In this document: piece after piece, positions 51,630-63,584 of the stretch
Position numbering within the stretch: position 1 is the stretch's first letter
Layout: every line of letters begins with the position of its first letter
Assembly (NCBI GenBank): GCA_911728435.2
Contig: OU452207.1
Span: 12,814,182-12,878,181, forward strand
Direction: 5' to 3'
DNA: 64,000 nucleotides
Source: Apoderus coryli
Lineage: Eukaryota > Arthropoda > Insecta > Coleoptera > Attelabidae
Made by a program: the position numbers and the translations under genes
The notes under the pieces: generated by a model
The model's input: the letters and a program-made list of their open reading frames with translations, nothing else
Databases searched by the model: none
What the model was told of the DNA's origin: nothing

Positions 51630-54001
51630 ACTAACGATGGTTGTTCTTGTGTTGTGCATGACACGCCTAGAGTCACTGATCAGTACATAGTTACTTTTAA
51701 TATTGAATCTAAGGTACAAATGGGTATTGATAGAAGGATCGTTACACGTGGAAGCATTGACTATGCGAAATTAAATGATAGGTTATCTGCTGTGAATTGG
51801 CAATATGGTCATTATAGCATGGATGCTAAGTTTAATCATTTTTATAATACTATTCTACACTTTTTGGACGAGGTGGCTCCTAATAAAGAGATAATTATCC
51901 GAAGTAGATATAGGGAATGGTGGAACAGCAGAATTAAGCAGGTAATTGCGGAAAGGGATAGTAGTTACAAAAAATATAAAGGGGATCCCCACAATGAAAA
52001 CAAAGAAATTTATAGGGCTAAAAGAAATGAGGTGGTTAAAATAATAAGGGAAAAGAAAAGAAAATATTTTGAGGTAAAAATAGATGGTTGTAAGAGCGAT
52101 CCAAAAAAAAATGTGGAAAACTCTAAAACCGTTATTGGCTAGCACAAATAGGTTAAATCGAATTGAAAAAATTTACATTAATGAAAATGAAATAAACGAT
52201 CCTTACAAAGATGTGATAATTTAAATATTTTTTATGTGCAAAGTATTGAAGACATTTTGTCTGAAATTGATACTAGTAACGGTATGTCTTACACAAATTT
52301 TATGCAAACTCCTGTGTTAACAATGGATAATTTTAGACACATAGATCTAAGCGACTTAAAAAAGGTACTATTTGGTTTGCCCAATAAAGGTAGTATTGAC
52401 GAATTTACTGCTCAATTTTTAAAAAATATTCTGCTATCGATAAACCATTACTAAATTTAATAAACTTCTCTCTGGAAACTGGTAGGATTCCGTCTGCTTT
52501 GAAAGTTTCTGTTGTCACTCCGGTACCTAAAGTTCATCGGGTCGTAGACGCTAGTGATCTGAGGCCAATAAATATGTTATCAACTATCGAAAAAATAATT
52601 GAGAGAATAGTACATAATCAACTGTTGGAGTTTGTGAATACAAATGGATGTGCTTTACGTAAATCAGTCAGTGTTTCGGAAGGGTCATGGTTGTTAAACG
52701 GCTGTCCAGAATATATTGTTCGGCTGGAAGAGTGACTCTGATGGTAGTCGGATAATAGGTGCTGTATTCTTGGATATCAAGCGAGCTTTCGAGACTATTG
52801 ATAGGGGAAAATGGGAATTTCAGGAATTGCTTTAGCTTGGCTTGCCGACTATCTAGAGAATAGAAAACAAAGGACAAAAATTAATGGATTTGTTTCACCG
52901 GAGATAGAGAATGTTCATGGCGTACCACAGGGTAGTTCTTTGGGACCGCTCTTGTTTCTACTCTATATTAATGATGTTGTGCATGCTGTTGATCACAGCA
53001 AAATTCATCTATTTGCTGATGATACTATTATCTATTTTTCGAGTAATAGCCTTTCCGAAGTGGTAAATACCTTGAATATGGATCTGTGTCGCGTTGTTTC
53101 TTGGTGTAACGGTAATTTAATTAAATTAAATAATAATAAGACAAAATGTATGATTTTCGACAGTAAACACATCCACGCTGAATATTCTAATTTAAACACA
53201 AAAATGATGATGAACGGTGAAGTCGTGGAGAGAGTGGAAAGTATGAAGTATTTGGGTATTATCATCGATAGTAATCTGACTTTTAAAGACCATGTATTGT
53301 TTGTTATTTCAAGAGTCTCGAAATCTGTACACTTCTTAGTTAGAATAGCCACTTCATTGACGAGATATTCAAGATGGAGGGCTTACAATACTCTTGTATT
53401 GCCCAATTATACATTTTCTGCCTCCATTTTGTACAATCCAAATAAGAACGAGATAGATCGGCTTCAGAAATTGCAGAATACTCATAACTCTATTCCTGAC
53501 TATTTCGTCAATGAAGTGGCTATTCTAACGATTCTTGGTGTAGGTCGAAGAACTCCCATCCAATATATGTTGCGGTCTCTGGATTAGTTTTCGGTGTCTG
53601 AGTATTTACAATTTAGGACTCTTACACTGATCCATAAAATAAAACTCCGTTTCACGTTTGTGAACTCGGATGTTCATGACTACAACACAAGAACAAGAAA
53701 TGATTTCAGAGTTACAACAAAAAATGCTCTCAAAGAACATTATTTCATACAGGCCTTGTAAGGTATAATGAATTGGACGTATCTGTGAAGGACTGCACTA
53801 CCATTGCGGCCTTTAAAAGAATATTGACTTTATCTCTAAAGGGGGATCAGTAGACTGTTTGTGTTTGTAATTATTTTATGTTCTGTTTTGTAATTGTGTT
53901 TTAATTTTTTATTGTTTACAAATGTAGTGATATATTTTAGTTTTTGTATGTATTTATACATTAATGTAAATAGTATATATGTTAAATATTATTAATTAAA
54001 C
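51630..54001 (+). pseudogene. 5'-truncated LINE (endonuclease end and reverse transcriptase) inserted in pogo-B
   Basis: The first codons are the end of an AP-endonuclease domain (VVHDTPRVTDQYIVTFNI) in frame with pogo-B by chance, followed by a linker with YREWWNSRIKQVIAERDSSY. RT blocks: VVTPVPKVHRVVDASDLRPI (52510), HGVPQGSSLGPLLFLLYIND (52915), IHLFADDTIIYF (catalytic FADD, 53010), MKYLGIIIDSNLTFKDHV (53245). Frameshifts near 52140-52235, 52450 and 52740-52810 disable it. The 3' UTR runs to 54001. The C-terminal region resembles the LINE fragment at 24.7 kb in kind but not closely. Confidence 0.88.
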
Positions 54002-56058
54002 AAAGAATGCCTTACTGTTTTAGCTAGCGTTGGTGCAGATAGAAAAATTGCACCACCTATGGTACTTTTTCCATATCCTGATTGCCAAAAAACAAAGTTG
54101 AAACTGTATCGAGAAAATGGGGACTTGGAATTTCTGAAAGCGACTGGATGACCACAGAAACGATTTATGAATAAATCACAAATTGTTTCCATAAATGGTT
54201 AAATCAAAATAATCTCTTAGCAAGGTTTGCAAAGAAAATGGAATTATTTTGGTGGCTTTAGTTCCTATTTCCGCCAACGTCATGCAGCCGTTACATGGGA
54301 GTGTGTATCGCCCAGTAAAAGCAGAGTGGCGGAAAGTCGTACATAATTTCAGAATAAAAAACAATCACACAAAGAGTAAAAGAATTCCAGTACTAAAGTT
54401 TTGAAAAAACCCTAAAACCAGAAACTATTAAGAACTCGTTTGCTTGTACAGGACTTTTTCCTTTTAATGTAGATAATGTTAGAATTTAAATCCAAAAAAA
54501 AAAAGAAAGTCACAGTTCAAAAAATTTCTGATTTATCAGAACGCGGTACTCGGGAATTTAGCAAAGAGTTTGGAAGTAAGCTATCTCCTGATACTTTCAA
54601 CCAGTTTAAGGATAATCCAGGAAAAAGTTGGCTTGGAGATCCGTTTTATGAACGACTGTTCAACTTTTGGACAACGCATTCAGGTACCATGCAGCCTTTA
54701 GAATTGATGAGCGATGAGCAGGTGAGTGAAAATACTAGCGATATGGAAATCGAAGAAATCGAACCGAACAACAACAACTACAGCTTGGAGAGCGATCGTC
54801 CCATGACTGACAATGAAAATAATGAAATGATTCTGGGTGATTCAACATTAATAAATAAGTTGCAATAAAAATACCAACGTCACCTCTACAAACTGTTTAT
54901 TATCTAAAAGTTTATTGCAACTAATCTTGCACTCCACAGTTACATATGGATTATTTCTTCAATTAATAAATAATTTGGATGACAGCGAGATCGCTATATT
55001 TAATATCGGCGATAATGGTTTTTTAGAGTTGGATAGTAACTTTCTTGATGAAAATGGAACACGTGCAAACCTAACACAGAAAGTTGAGACTGTGAGAGTG
55101 GAAAATCCTCAGACTAGCAATCTCTCTGAGACTGATACATTTTTGAATGAACTCAATAACAGCAACGACAAAGAAATCTCTGTTCCCAGTAATATTCATT
55201 TTGCACCACCTCAAATAGCCAACACATTAACAGATGATACTTTCTCAATGCATTCAAAAGCGTCCAGTTCAAGCACTTGTCACTCATCAGAACAAATTAA
55301 TCTCCAAGACAATACTAGCTTAGAATCTCCCGCATTAAAGAATCAGAGTGTGAAAGAACTGTTCTATAAGACACCACCTAAATTTCCCACCCCATTTGAT
55401 GACTCTTTTTATTTCCCTAAAAAAACCAATCAACCTGTTGTTGCTATATCAGATGAATTTATGGAGCACAGAAGCAGAAAAAGAAACAAAACAAGTGAAA
55501 TGGAAAGAGAAACTTGCAAAACAAAAGAAGGCAAATGCGAACAAAGAAAAGTTTGTGGGAAATGAAAATAACATTCAAGAAAATTGTATTTTAACTGAAG
55601 AAGAAAATAAATAAAATACAGTGATAAGACAAAACAAGGTGAAATTATATAAGAAAGCAAACACGGCGGACAAATGTGACCAAATTAGAGAGAATGAAAA
55701 TGCAAACAATGATGTAGCAGATGAACATCCAAAAATTGATGAAAGGGAACTAAACAGATCCCTGAACGATGGAAAAGAAGAAAGTTTTGTTGAAGATAGT
55801 CAAGCCAAAGTATATGAAACTAAAAATAAACCTTTCCAGAAAAATCATTTTACGTCTGACGAAAAATATAGAATTAAAGCCATGGGGAAAGTAGGAATGC
55901 ACTGGAGATGGCCTGATCGCGATGACATTCTTTGGTACGAGTTTGAGGACATTATCTCAGTCGTTGCTACTCCTCAGGCCGTGAATAAAAGAGGTCACTT
56001 TTTAGTTCCCGAAATCGGTCATTGGAGTAAACGTAAAATTAGGACATTAACAACATAA
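54002..56058 (+). pseudogene. pogo/Tigger transposase (pogo-B), C-terminal part
   Basis: Resumes with KECLTVLASVGADRKIAPPM and VLFPYPDC, so the joint VNDD/KECL is continuous once the LINE is removed. Then, in shifting frames: WGLGISESDWMTTETIYE, NGIILVALVPISANVMQPL (region of the third acidic residue), VKAEWRKVVHNFRIKNNH, SFACTGLFPFNVDNV. An acidic tail covers 54476-55565, including YKTPPKFPTPFDDSF, which mirrors the TPFKTVLFWKTPP tail of pogo-A. The end at 55900-56058 (HWRWPDRDDILWYEFEDIIS) mirrors the end of pogo-A. At least five frame changes or stops. Confidence 0.85.
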
Positions 56059-56302
56059 AAACAGGCAAATTAAAAGTAGGAAATTTTTTTAAGATTTGTT
56101 ACTGTAGTAAACTTTACTAAGATATTTTCAGAAATGTGGCATGTGTTGTACCTTAAAAGACGTATTCGGTTTACTAAAATACCAAATTCCTATAAATCTT
56201 TGGATTTTAATTTGCTTGTTATAAAGCTGATCTGCATAGTATTTAATAGTATTGCATCTCATTCAGTTACCTTGTTTTAATTAATAGTTTAGTTATAGGT
56301 AG
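56059..56302. other. no feature recognised
   Basis: AT-rich gap between the end of pogo-B and a minus-strand LINE. Confidence 0.4.
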
Positions 56303-56753
56303 TTAATTTAATATTACACGTTGAGTCCGATTGGATAGATAAAATTGAATAAACTGCACAGCACCAACAGAAAAGCGATAAAACTTCAATTTGGCAGACA
56401 ACAAAGTATGACTTATAGTATCAAAAGCCTTCGAGAAATCTAAAGTTGCAAGATACGTCAGTAGTTTATCATCAATTCCTCTAACAATGTCATCCGTCAG
56501 TTGGTAAAGAGCCGTGGAAGTACTGAATCCTGAGCGAAACCCAGCTTGACAATCCGGAAGAATTTTGTGAAAATCCACATACCGAACAATCTGCCGATAA
56601 ACTGCTCTTTCCAAAATCTTTGACAACACTGGAAGTATTCTTATAGGTCGTAAGTCTGAAAAGGCGTCTGGCGTCGTAACCTTCGACAATGGATTAACAA
56701 CTGCCTCCTTCCACGCATCAGGAAAATAATTCGTTTCTAAACAGGAGTTTATT
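56303..56753 (-). pseudogene. LINE reverse transcriptase, C-terminal side of the Sola-like insertion
   Basis: The minus strand reads HIINSCLETNYFPDAWKEAV, VNPLSKVTTPDAFSDLRPIR, ILPVLSKILERAVYRQIV, QAGFRSGFSTSTALYQL and TLDFSKAFDTISHTLLSAKL, which are RT palm blocks 1-4. The fragment ends near SNRTQRV before the catalytic FADD box, so the element is truncated at this side. It continues directly from the fragment at 59913-60290. Confidence 0.9.
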
Positions 56754-56757
56754 ATAT

Positions 56758-59700
56758 GAAGCGTTCGGGGGAACAAGGTACACAAGCCACATTTTTTAAA
56801 AAATTGAGATTAGTATAAGAAATTCTTTCTTAACAAAGTCACAAGCCATAGTAAAAAAAGTTCTACAAAAATCGCAGAGATGGTGCCACAGTCCCCATAA
56901 ATTCTTGTTGCCTAAATCGAATATCAAGCACATTTTTAACCAAGAAAGTCATAAGCCATAAGAGAGGCAAGATGGCCGCACAGCAACAGCTGTCCGTAAA
57001 ACGAAAAGTGTTTGAAAACGGCATTTCCAGCGACGATTCTAGAAGTGATTTCGACTCGGATGATAGTGTAAAGGACAAGGATTATTGTCCAGTAGCTGAT
57101 ACCTCTGGTTCTTCATCCGAAGACGATGTATCGGTAAGTCATTAAAAATGAGGCTTGTGACCTTTTTGCCCTTTTTTTTTTGTGGCATGTGTACTTTTAC
57201 TACTGGATATTGCAAATTATATTTTTTTGTGTTTAACCCAGCCCAGACTGAATTTTTGACTGAATAGTAAGGTTTAATAATTCGAATAGAACCTGATTGT
57301 ACATAAAGTTAAATTTAAATCCGGGTTGCATGTACTAAAAATCCATTTCACACTTTATGTGGCTTGTGCCGTTTTTGACTGGACAAAATAAGCCAGTTAC
57401 TTTATGTGGAATATTATGTTTTTTAGTCTAAATAAATAATATTTTTTCAGTCTGAGTCACGAAATGATGAAGTTAATGTGTCTAGGGGTGCTCTAGAAAC
57501 ACCTGACAAGGCCACCCCATCACGGTGGAGAAAACAAAATCTTCAATGTAGGAAGAAAAACAAAGCAAAAATTAAGCGAAATCTGGGGCACAGTTATATA
57601 AGTGTTAGAGGGAAGAATGTAGGTGATAGGAAGATTGGTCCTCCCTGCAAATGCCAAAAAAAGTGTAGAGAGAAGGTGGCTGGAAATGAAGAGGGTATTT
57701 TTAATTCCTTTTGGAATGTGGGTAGCTATAAAGAACAAAACACATATCTTTTTGGTTCAATCAAAGCTGTACCAAAAAAACGTTCTTATAAGAAAAAAAC
57801 AAAAAGGCAAGAATCGTCGAGAAAAATAAATTTTGAGTATTTTACTAAGGTGAATGGGTTAGACATACAACTCTGCAAACAAGAGTTTTTATCGATACAC
57901 GGGCTACAAAATTCTTCAAAACGGGTGCGACTTATTTGCAAACAGATTGCAGATGGAAGAAGTGTTCCAAAAACTGACGAACGTGGAAAGCATCAGACTA
58001 GACCCAACAGGATACCATTAGAACTAGTACAATCGGTTCATGATCACATCAATGCGTTTCCAAAATATGTTAGCCACTACAGTAGGAAAAAGAATCCCAA
58101 TAGAGTGTACTTAGATCACAACGTTTCTGTTTCTGCACTCTACAAAGATTTTTATCTTGACTGGTGTAAAGAAAAAAAACTTACTCCGGTCAAAGAAGAT
58201 ATGTACAGAAGGGTATTTTGTAATGAATATAATATCGGTTTCAAACTTCCGAAAAGTGACACCTGTCATACATGTGATTCTCTAAATATTTTGATTCAGA
58301 CACAAGAAAAGGATAAAAACGATGAAGAAGTAAGAAGATTAAAAACAGAACTAGAGCTTCATCATAGACGGGCAGATGGTATGCAGAAGAGTTTAAAACA
58401 GGAAGTAGAATCAGCCAAAGCTAATGGAGACAAAATTGTGATTACTTTTGACTTACAACAAACTCTGCCTACCCCGAGCTTAACTGTTGGTCCTGCTTTC
58501 TATTTGCGTAAGGCTTGGACCTATAATCTTGGTGTCCACGACTGCGTTAGTGGAAAAGCAACAATGTTTATGTGGACAGAAACCATCGCTAAGCGAGGTA
58601 GTGAAGAAATTGCTAGTATTTTACTTAAATACCTTTTCTCCAAGGATCCAACAGGTGAAAAGAATCTTGTGGTGTTTACAGACAATTGCGGTGGGCAAAA
58701 TAAAAATTGGCATATAATGTCACTATGGTTGCAGCTCGTGCGAGAAAATAAATTTAGGTCCATTGAGCATAGGTTTCTTATATCCGGTCATACTTATCTA
58801 CCCTGTGACAGGGATTTTGCTCTTATAGAAAAGCATAAGAAATATCTAGGACAAATTTTTTGTCCTGAAGACTGGTATAAAGCTGTGCAGAAGAGCAAAC
58901 GGGTTAATCCGTTCGATGTTGTTATTATGAAACAGAGTGACTTTTTTTCTTTAGAGAGCATTCCTATAGCGAAAAAAAAATTAACTGACGATAAACAACC
59001 GTTGCAGTTTAACAAAGCACTATGTTTGCGCTTCGAGTCCCAAAATCCTAATATGATATTAGTCAAACATGAGTTAAACGGTAATTTTAAACAAGTGAAT
59101 GTTGGAAAACGGGGAAACAAGCTGTGCCTACAATCCAATGAAATTTTAAGAAATTTGAAAAGAAAATATGACAAGCCTGTAGAGATTAACAGCAAAAAGG
59201 TAAAGGATTTAGAAAACCTTATGCAATACATACCACCTGCTAACCAAAACTTTTACTTAGACATTTTTAAAACTGCTGGGATGTCAGTTACCAAATATGC
59301 AAGTACCGAACCGGATGATGTCGAGTATGTTGATGGCGATACTCGTATAGATTTAGACTTTGATGAAGACTAAATGTTTTCAATTTTTTTAGTCAGAAAT
59401 TTGAACTTATTTTTGTTATTTTTTTTAGTTTATTATGTTACACATTTAGGTACCTTAGTATAAAACCAACTAGAGGTTTATTTTGATTAAAATACCTAAT
59501 TTAAATCTACTAACGCCGACAAGAATAAGACTTTAAGTTTTTTTGTTTAGTTTCTTTCATTAAATTTAAAAAGATTTGTACGTGTTCTTAATAATAACTT
59601 TTAGTTCTTAAGATCGACAAAGTGTAGCGAAATGTATTTATAAGGCAAAAATAAGTGTAATATTTTTAGAGGCATAAAAGTCACAAGCCACACTTTTTTT

Positions 59701-59908
59701 ACTATTTTCTAAATATATATTTTTTCAAAATCAAATTTGGCATTCTTTCAATACAGGATGATAAATATTCCGATTATCTATAAGTGTGGTAAAAGATTGT
59801 TACTTTAAAAACGCATTCCTGATTTCAGGATTTAATTGAAACTTTAAAACCTCTTTTTCTCAATTAAAGGTAAATGTGGCTTATGTACCTTGTTCCCCCG
59901 AGCGCTTC
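56758..59908 (+). mobile_element. complete Sola-like DNA transposon, 3151 bp, 4-bp ATAT target duplication
   Basis: Terminal inverted repeats start GAAGCGTTCGGGGGAACAAG (left, 56758) and GAAGCGCTCGGGGGAACAAG (right, reverse complement from 59908). They stay similar through GTACA[CT]AAGCCACATTT and AATTGAGA, about 50 bases. ATAT flanks both ends (56754-56757 and 59909-59912). Removing the element and one ATAT restores the reading frame of the host LINE (ITHIINSCLETN), which fixes the borders. A 4-bp duplication is what is reported for Sola elements; the superfamily name is inferred from this and from the DDD transposase. Confidence 0.9.
56972..59373 (+). CDS. Sola-like (DUF7869-type) DDD transposase, two exons, 694 aa
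   Basis: Exon 1 56972-57133 (MAAQQQLSVKRKVFENGISS, then acidic, ends DDVS) stops at TCG/GTAAGT. The intron 57134-57450 ends in ATTTTTTCAG. Exon 2 57451-59373 stays in frame to a TAA. Basic region with cysteines (CKCQKKCREKV, about residue 115); region with HINAFPKYVSHYSRKKNPNR; zinc-like DTCHTCDSL; heptad-like helix (EEVRRLKTELELHHRRADGM); RNase H-like core with three acidic sites: ITFDLQQTLP (D388), VVFTDNCGGQNKN (D465), GHTYLPCDRDFALIEKHKK (D507/D509). The C-terminus is acidic. No stop or frameshift. It would excise and insert the flanking element at 4-bp targets. Relics of the same family lie at 2.1-3.1 and 5.7-7.2 kb. The DDD assignment is my reading of conserved acids between these copies. 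Confidence 0.88.
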
Positions 59909-59912
59909 ATAT

Positions 59913-60290
59913 GTGTTATAAATATATTTATGTAAGGACTAGCATATATTAACATGTGTAATGTTATCTCATCAGACCCATACGCATTATATTTAAGAGA
60001 ATGGAGGATATCAGCCACCTCATCCACAGACAGTAGGTTAAAATGGAACATATCTTCAGCAACATTAGGAAAAATATTGCCTTGATAGTAATTAATTAGG
60101 TCCCTATGCGGCTCGTCAGTAACATAAACTGATGAAAACTAATTGTTAATTTGCTCAACATCACAAAGATGTTGAGGGAGAACAAAATCCTTACTTTTTT
60201 TCAAAAATGATAATTTCTTCCAAAGATTCTTGGAATCCTTTTCTCGAAATAAATGTTCATAATATGCTAAGTAACAAATGAAATTTGTCG
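59913..60290 (-). pseudogene. LINE ORF2 linker region, N-terminal side of the Sola-like insertion
   Basis: The minus strand from about 60290 reads YEHLFREKDSKNLWKKLSFL, KKSKDFVLPQHLCDVEQINN, a stop, then FSSVYVTDEPHRDL, LLSVDEVADILHSLKYNAYG and SDEITLHMLIYASPYINIFI, reaching the ATAT at 59912. This is the region between endonuclease and RT palm of insect LINEs (W..L......K, then the .V...L.S.K...A.G.D. block). Confidence 0.85.
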
Positions 60291-60585
60291 CATGCAAAAT
60301 ATGTCAATTTTGACATTTCAAGTTTAGATTTATCCCAACCTGGTGTTCTCAAAGTCTATCAGCACGAATAGACCGGAATAACGTTCACTTTAAGCCGTAG
60401 TTAGGTTCTAGCATTTTTGATTTGGCCGGAATTAGGAAAAATGGTTGGCTACCACAAATTATTTTTTTGATGGATAAAAAATCCTTTTTTGACATTGTTC
60501 TCGTTGAATTTCGCAAAAAAATATCTTATTATAAGGTGTTTAATTTGAATGTCGCAGAAATAGACCGTAATGTGGTGCTTTTACC
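60291..60585. other. no feature recognised
   Basis: AT-rich gap between LINE and gypsy fragments; may hold decayed LINE sequence. Confidence 0.35.
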
Positions 60586-61765
60586 TTAATTTAACTTACA
60601 CAGTAAAAACGTAAATAATGGTCCCCAAATTGACCTTGCTCCGGCACTGGATAACAGACACCTATCATTAAAACAGAGGCAAGTATTTTTTGATTTTTTA
60701 AATAAAAATATGAGTATCTTTTCGGAAAACCCTGACTTAGTGCAAGATTATATTCATGTCATAAAACTTATTGATAATAAACCATTTTTCGTTAAACCAT
60801 ACCCAGTCCCCATTTGACACAGGTCACATGTAGAAAAGGCGCTGACGGAGCTGGAAACTTGGGATATCATTGAAAGGGCTGCCACCCCTTACATTTCTCC
60901 GGTGATATCAATAATTAAAAAAGACCAGAGCGTAAGGATATGCTTAGATACCCGACACCTAAATCAAATAATACATAAGGAACACAAAATGCCACCTCCC
61001 ATTGAGGAAACTTTACTGTCAATACCAAAAGGAAGCCACATGTCCAGTGTAGAAATAACTATGAGTTATTATAATATACCTTTATCTCAAGAGTCGAAAA
61101 AGTACACGGGGTTTATGGTAAATGGAAAATCAAAAAACGAGTTGCGTTCGGGCTAACTACGAGCGGCTCGAAATTTATAAGATGCTTAAGGGTGTTCGGA
61201 TCGAATTTGCGTGAATTCTTGGTGGTGTATGTAGACGATATACTAATAATATCAAAAAGTTTCGCTGAGCATCTGCATCATCTTCAAGAAGTTTTCAATA
61301 GAATATCATCTGCAGGTTTCAAAATTAAAATAAGAAAGTGCTGTTTTTTTCGGACAGAGATACATTTTTGGGGTTACCTATTATCGTCTGATGCTTCCCG
61401 AGTTCGGGTAATCGTCGATTACGACACCCCTACTAACCTTAAAGAGTTGCAGCGATTTTTGGGACTTTGTAATTATGATCGTGAATTCTGTGAAAACTTT
61501 GCGGCATTATATACATATTAAAAAGGAAAACAAAATGGAGATGGGGGCAAACGGAAGCGCATGCGTTTATAGACGTGAAAAAATGTTTGCAAGAAGCGAC
61601 CCTCTTGTATCATATATATGTATATATTCAACTTACCATTCTATGTGAAGACGGACGCCTCTGACAAGGCTATAGGTGCCCAACTTTTTCAAATAATTGA
61701 GGGCAGTTGCTTGGGCCAGTCGTCAATTACTCCCACGCGAAACACGCTACTGAAGTAACAAGAAG
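60586..61765 (+). pseudogene. Ty3/gypsy pol fragment: reverse transcriptase into RNase H
   Basis: Plus strand: DNRHLSLKQRQVFFDFLNKN, then VKPYPVPI, a TGA, HRSHVEKALTELETWDIIER, TPYISPVISIIKKDQSVRIC, LDTRHLNQIIHKEHKMPPPI, then a gap near 61130-61190 and FLVVYVDDILIISKSFAEHL (YVDD), FRTEIHFWGYLLSS, LKELQRFLGLCNYDREF. RNase H start near 61640 (FYVKTDASDKAIGAQLFQ). The block order is that of gypsy RT. Several stops, and part of the palm between SVEITMSYYNI and YVDD is lost. Confidence 0.88.
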
Positions 61766-62099
61766 GGAATTTTAAGTTTAGTGTTCGTTTTGAACCGTTG
61801 GCGCGTATATCTTAGGGGTAGAATTTTTTTTTCTACGACTGTCAATAAAAGCTTTTCTATGCGTTCAATGCTTTCGGAACCTAGATAATTGTTTCACCTA
61901 CATATACAGTGATAGTTTTTTAACGCGGAACATAGCAACATGCATTAATAATAAAACACCCTACTAATTTTGATCTACTCTTATTGATTTGGTTGTCACT
62001 TTTGACAACAATATAAATTTGCAAGTTTTTTAAAATGGAACATAGACAGTTAATATTGCTGTCATAACAAAATTGTTAACAACTCATCAATTCTGACAG

Positions 62100-62520
62100 T
62101 AAGTGACAACTCTGTCTCAAAAATGATTGTTTACGGCTTGTGCCAGAAATTTAATAATAGGCATAACAAACACAGTGGGTTTTCATAACATTCTCCCACC
62201 TGAGAAACTGAACTATCTGAAGTTTCTCACGAACAAGAAAATGCAAAAATGGTAATAGGTTTCAAAAGACATATTAAATCTAACAAAGTCTTATCCCAAT
62301 CCTTAAATCTACCCGGTAATTTAATAACTCTACCAGAACGAGTAGTTTTAGATTCGGTTACTCTGCTTTCGCGAAACGTATTAACTTTTCCCGGAACACT
62401 CGAATCACTGTAGTCACACTCTTCATCCACAGTAGCAGATTTCGCAGCACCGCATACGTCATATCCTGACTGACCTACCGTTGATGTTCCTTGCATCTCG
62501 AGCGGAAAAAACACGTTGGA
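62100..62520 (-). pseudogene. LTR retrotransposon pol C-terminal tail nested in the mariner element
   Basis: The minus strand 62514-62227 reads TESKTTRSGRVIKLPGRFKD and W before a short end. TRSGR.....P.R is the usual last motif of gypsy-group pol proteins. Below it (62170-62220) is CATAACATTCTCCCACCTGA, which would be the adjacent LTR-side sequence. It replaces the 5' part of the mariner transposase gene. Confidence 0.55.
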
Positions 62521-62604
62521 TAGGCCTCAGCAACTGACCCTTCGGCGTTCGTACACGTACCAAGCGAACACATCCGTCTTTGCCTGGGAGTAATTTGCTT
62601 CACA

Positions 62605-63236
62605 TTATTTGAAAACATTAACCATAATCCTGAAATACTGCAAAAAATTCTTTTTACGGACGAATCCCCGTTTACACTTCACGGAGAAGTTCGCAGACAA
62701 AATTAGCCTTATTGGAGCCGCCAAAGCTACATCTTCACCATAGTTCAAGAACGCAGAGACCACAATCAGAAAATGTCTGGGTCGGTATAATCGGACCAAA
62801 TATTTTGGGCATGTTTTTCATTGATGGAACTTTAACAGGTGTAAGTTACCTTCAATTGCTTCAGGAGAAAATACTGCCGGCATTACAAGCAATAAATGTG
62901 AATAATGTGATTTATAAACACGACGGCGCGCCAGCCAATTACTCAAGGGAAGTTCGAAATTTTTTACATCAAAATTTTCCAAATCAGTGGATTGGCCAAT
63001 TAACTGGCCACCACGATCTCCTGATTTATCTCCTAATGATTTTTTTTTACTGGGGACATATAAAATCTAAAGTTTTTAACGGAGATGTAAAGTGTATAGA
63101 AGAACTTCAACAGCGAATTATTCAGGGGTCCTCGGAAATTAGTGAAGAGCAGTTACAGCACGTTGTAAATACCTTTTATAATGGTTTAATTTATTGTGTG
63201 CAAGTTAATGGAGGAATTTTTGAAAATTTGTTATAA
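62605..63236 (+). pseudogene. mariner/Tc1-type transposase, C-terminal two thirds, frameshifted
   Basis: In order: ENINHNPEILQKILFTDESP then FTLHGEVRRQN (first catalytic Asp in FTDES), a frameshift near 62700, VWVGIIGPNILGMFFIDGTL, TGVSYLQLLQEKILPALQAI, VIYKHDGAPANYSREVRNFL (second Asp in HDGAPA), HQNFPNQWIG. The expected PPRSPDLSPLD block survives only out of frame at about 63005-63045 (SPDLSPND), followed by FFYWGHIKSKVF. The HTH N-terminus is missing. Non-functional. Confidence 0.88.
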
Positions 63237-63584
63237 AGTATACGTTTATTAATATTTGCTTTTTATTTTTTTTATAATATAGGTGTTGTTTTTAAAATTT
63301 TCTTTTTTTTTTAATTTAATTTATTTTGTGCAAAAAAAAGAAATATTTCAGTAATTAACATAAAATCAACTGAAATGATATGCATGCCAAATTTCAAATT
63401 AGCCAAAAAGTTAATCTCAGTTATAATAGCAATGGAAAACTGTCTGTTCCATTTTAAAAAACTTGCAAATTTATATTGCTGTCAAAGGTGACAAACAAAT
63501 CAACAATATATCAAAATTAGTAGGGTGTTTTATTATTAATGCATGTTCCTATGTTCCGCGTTAAAAAACTATTAATAATTATAA

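Larger units (their letters stand above)
61915..63569 (+). mobile_element. mariner/Tc1-type transposon with long inverted ends, about 1.65 kb
   Basis: Both ends begin GTTTTTTAACGCGGAACATA and stay similar for about 150 bases through TTAATAATAAAACACCCTAC, AATATAAATTTGCAAG and TTTTTTAAAATGGAACA. TA flanks both ends (61913-61914, 63570-63571), the target duplication of this superfamily. Inside are a broken transposase and a foreign gypsy fragment. Confidence 0.88.
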
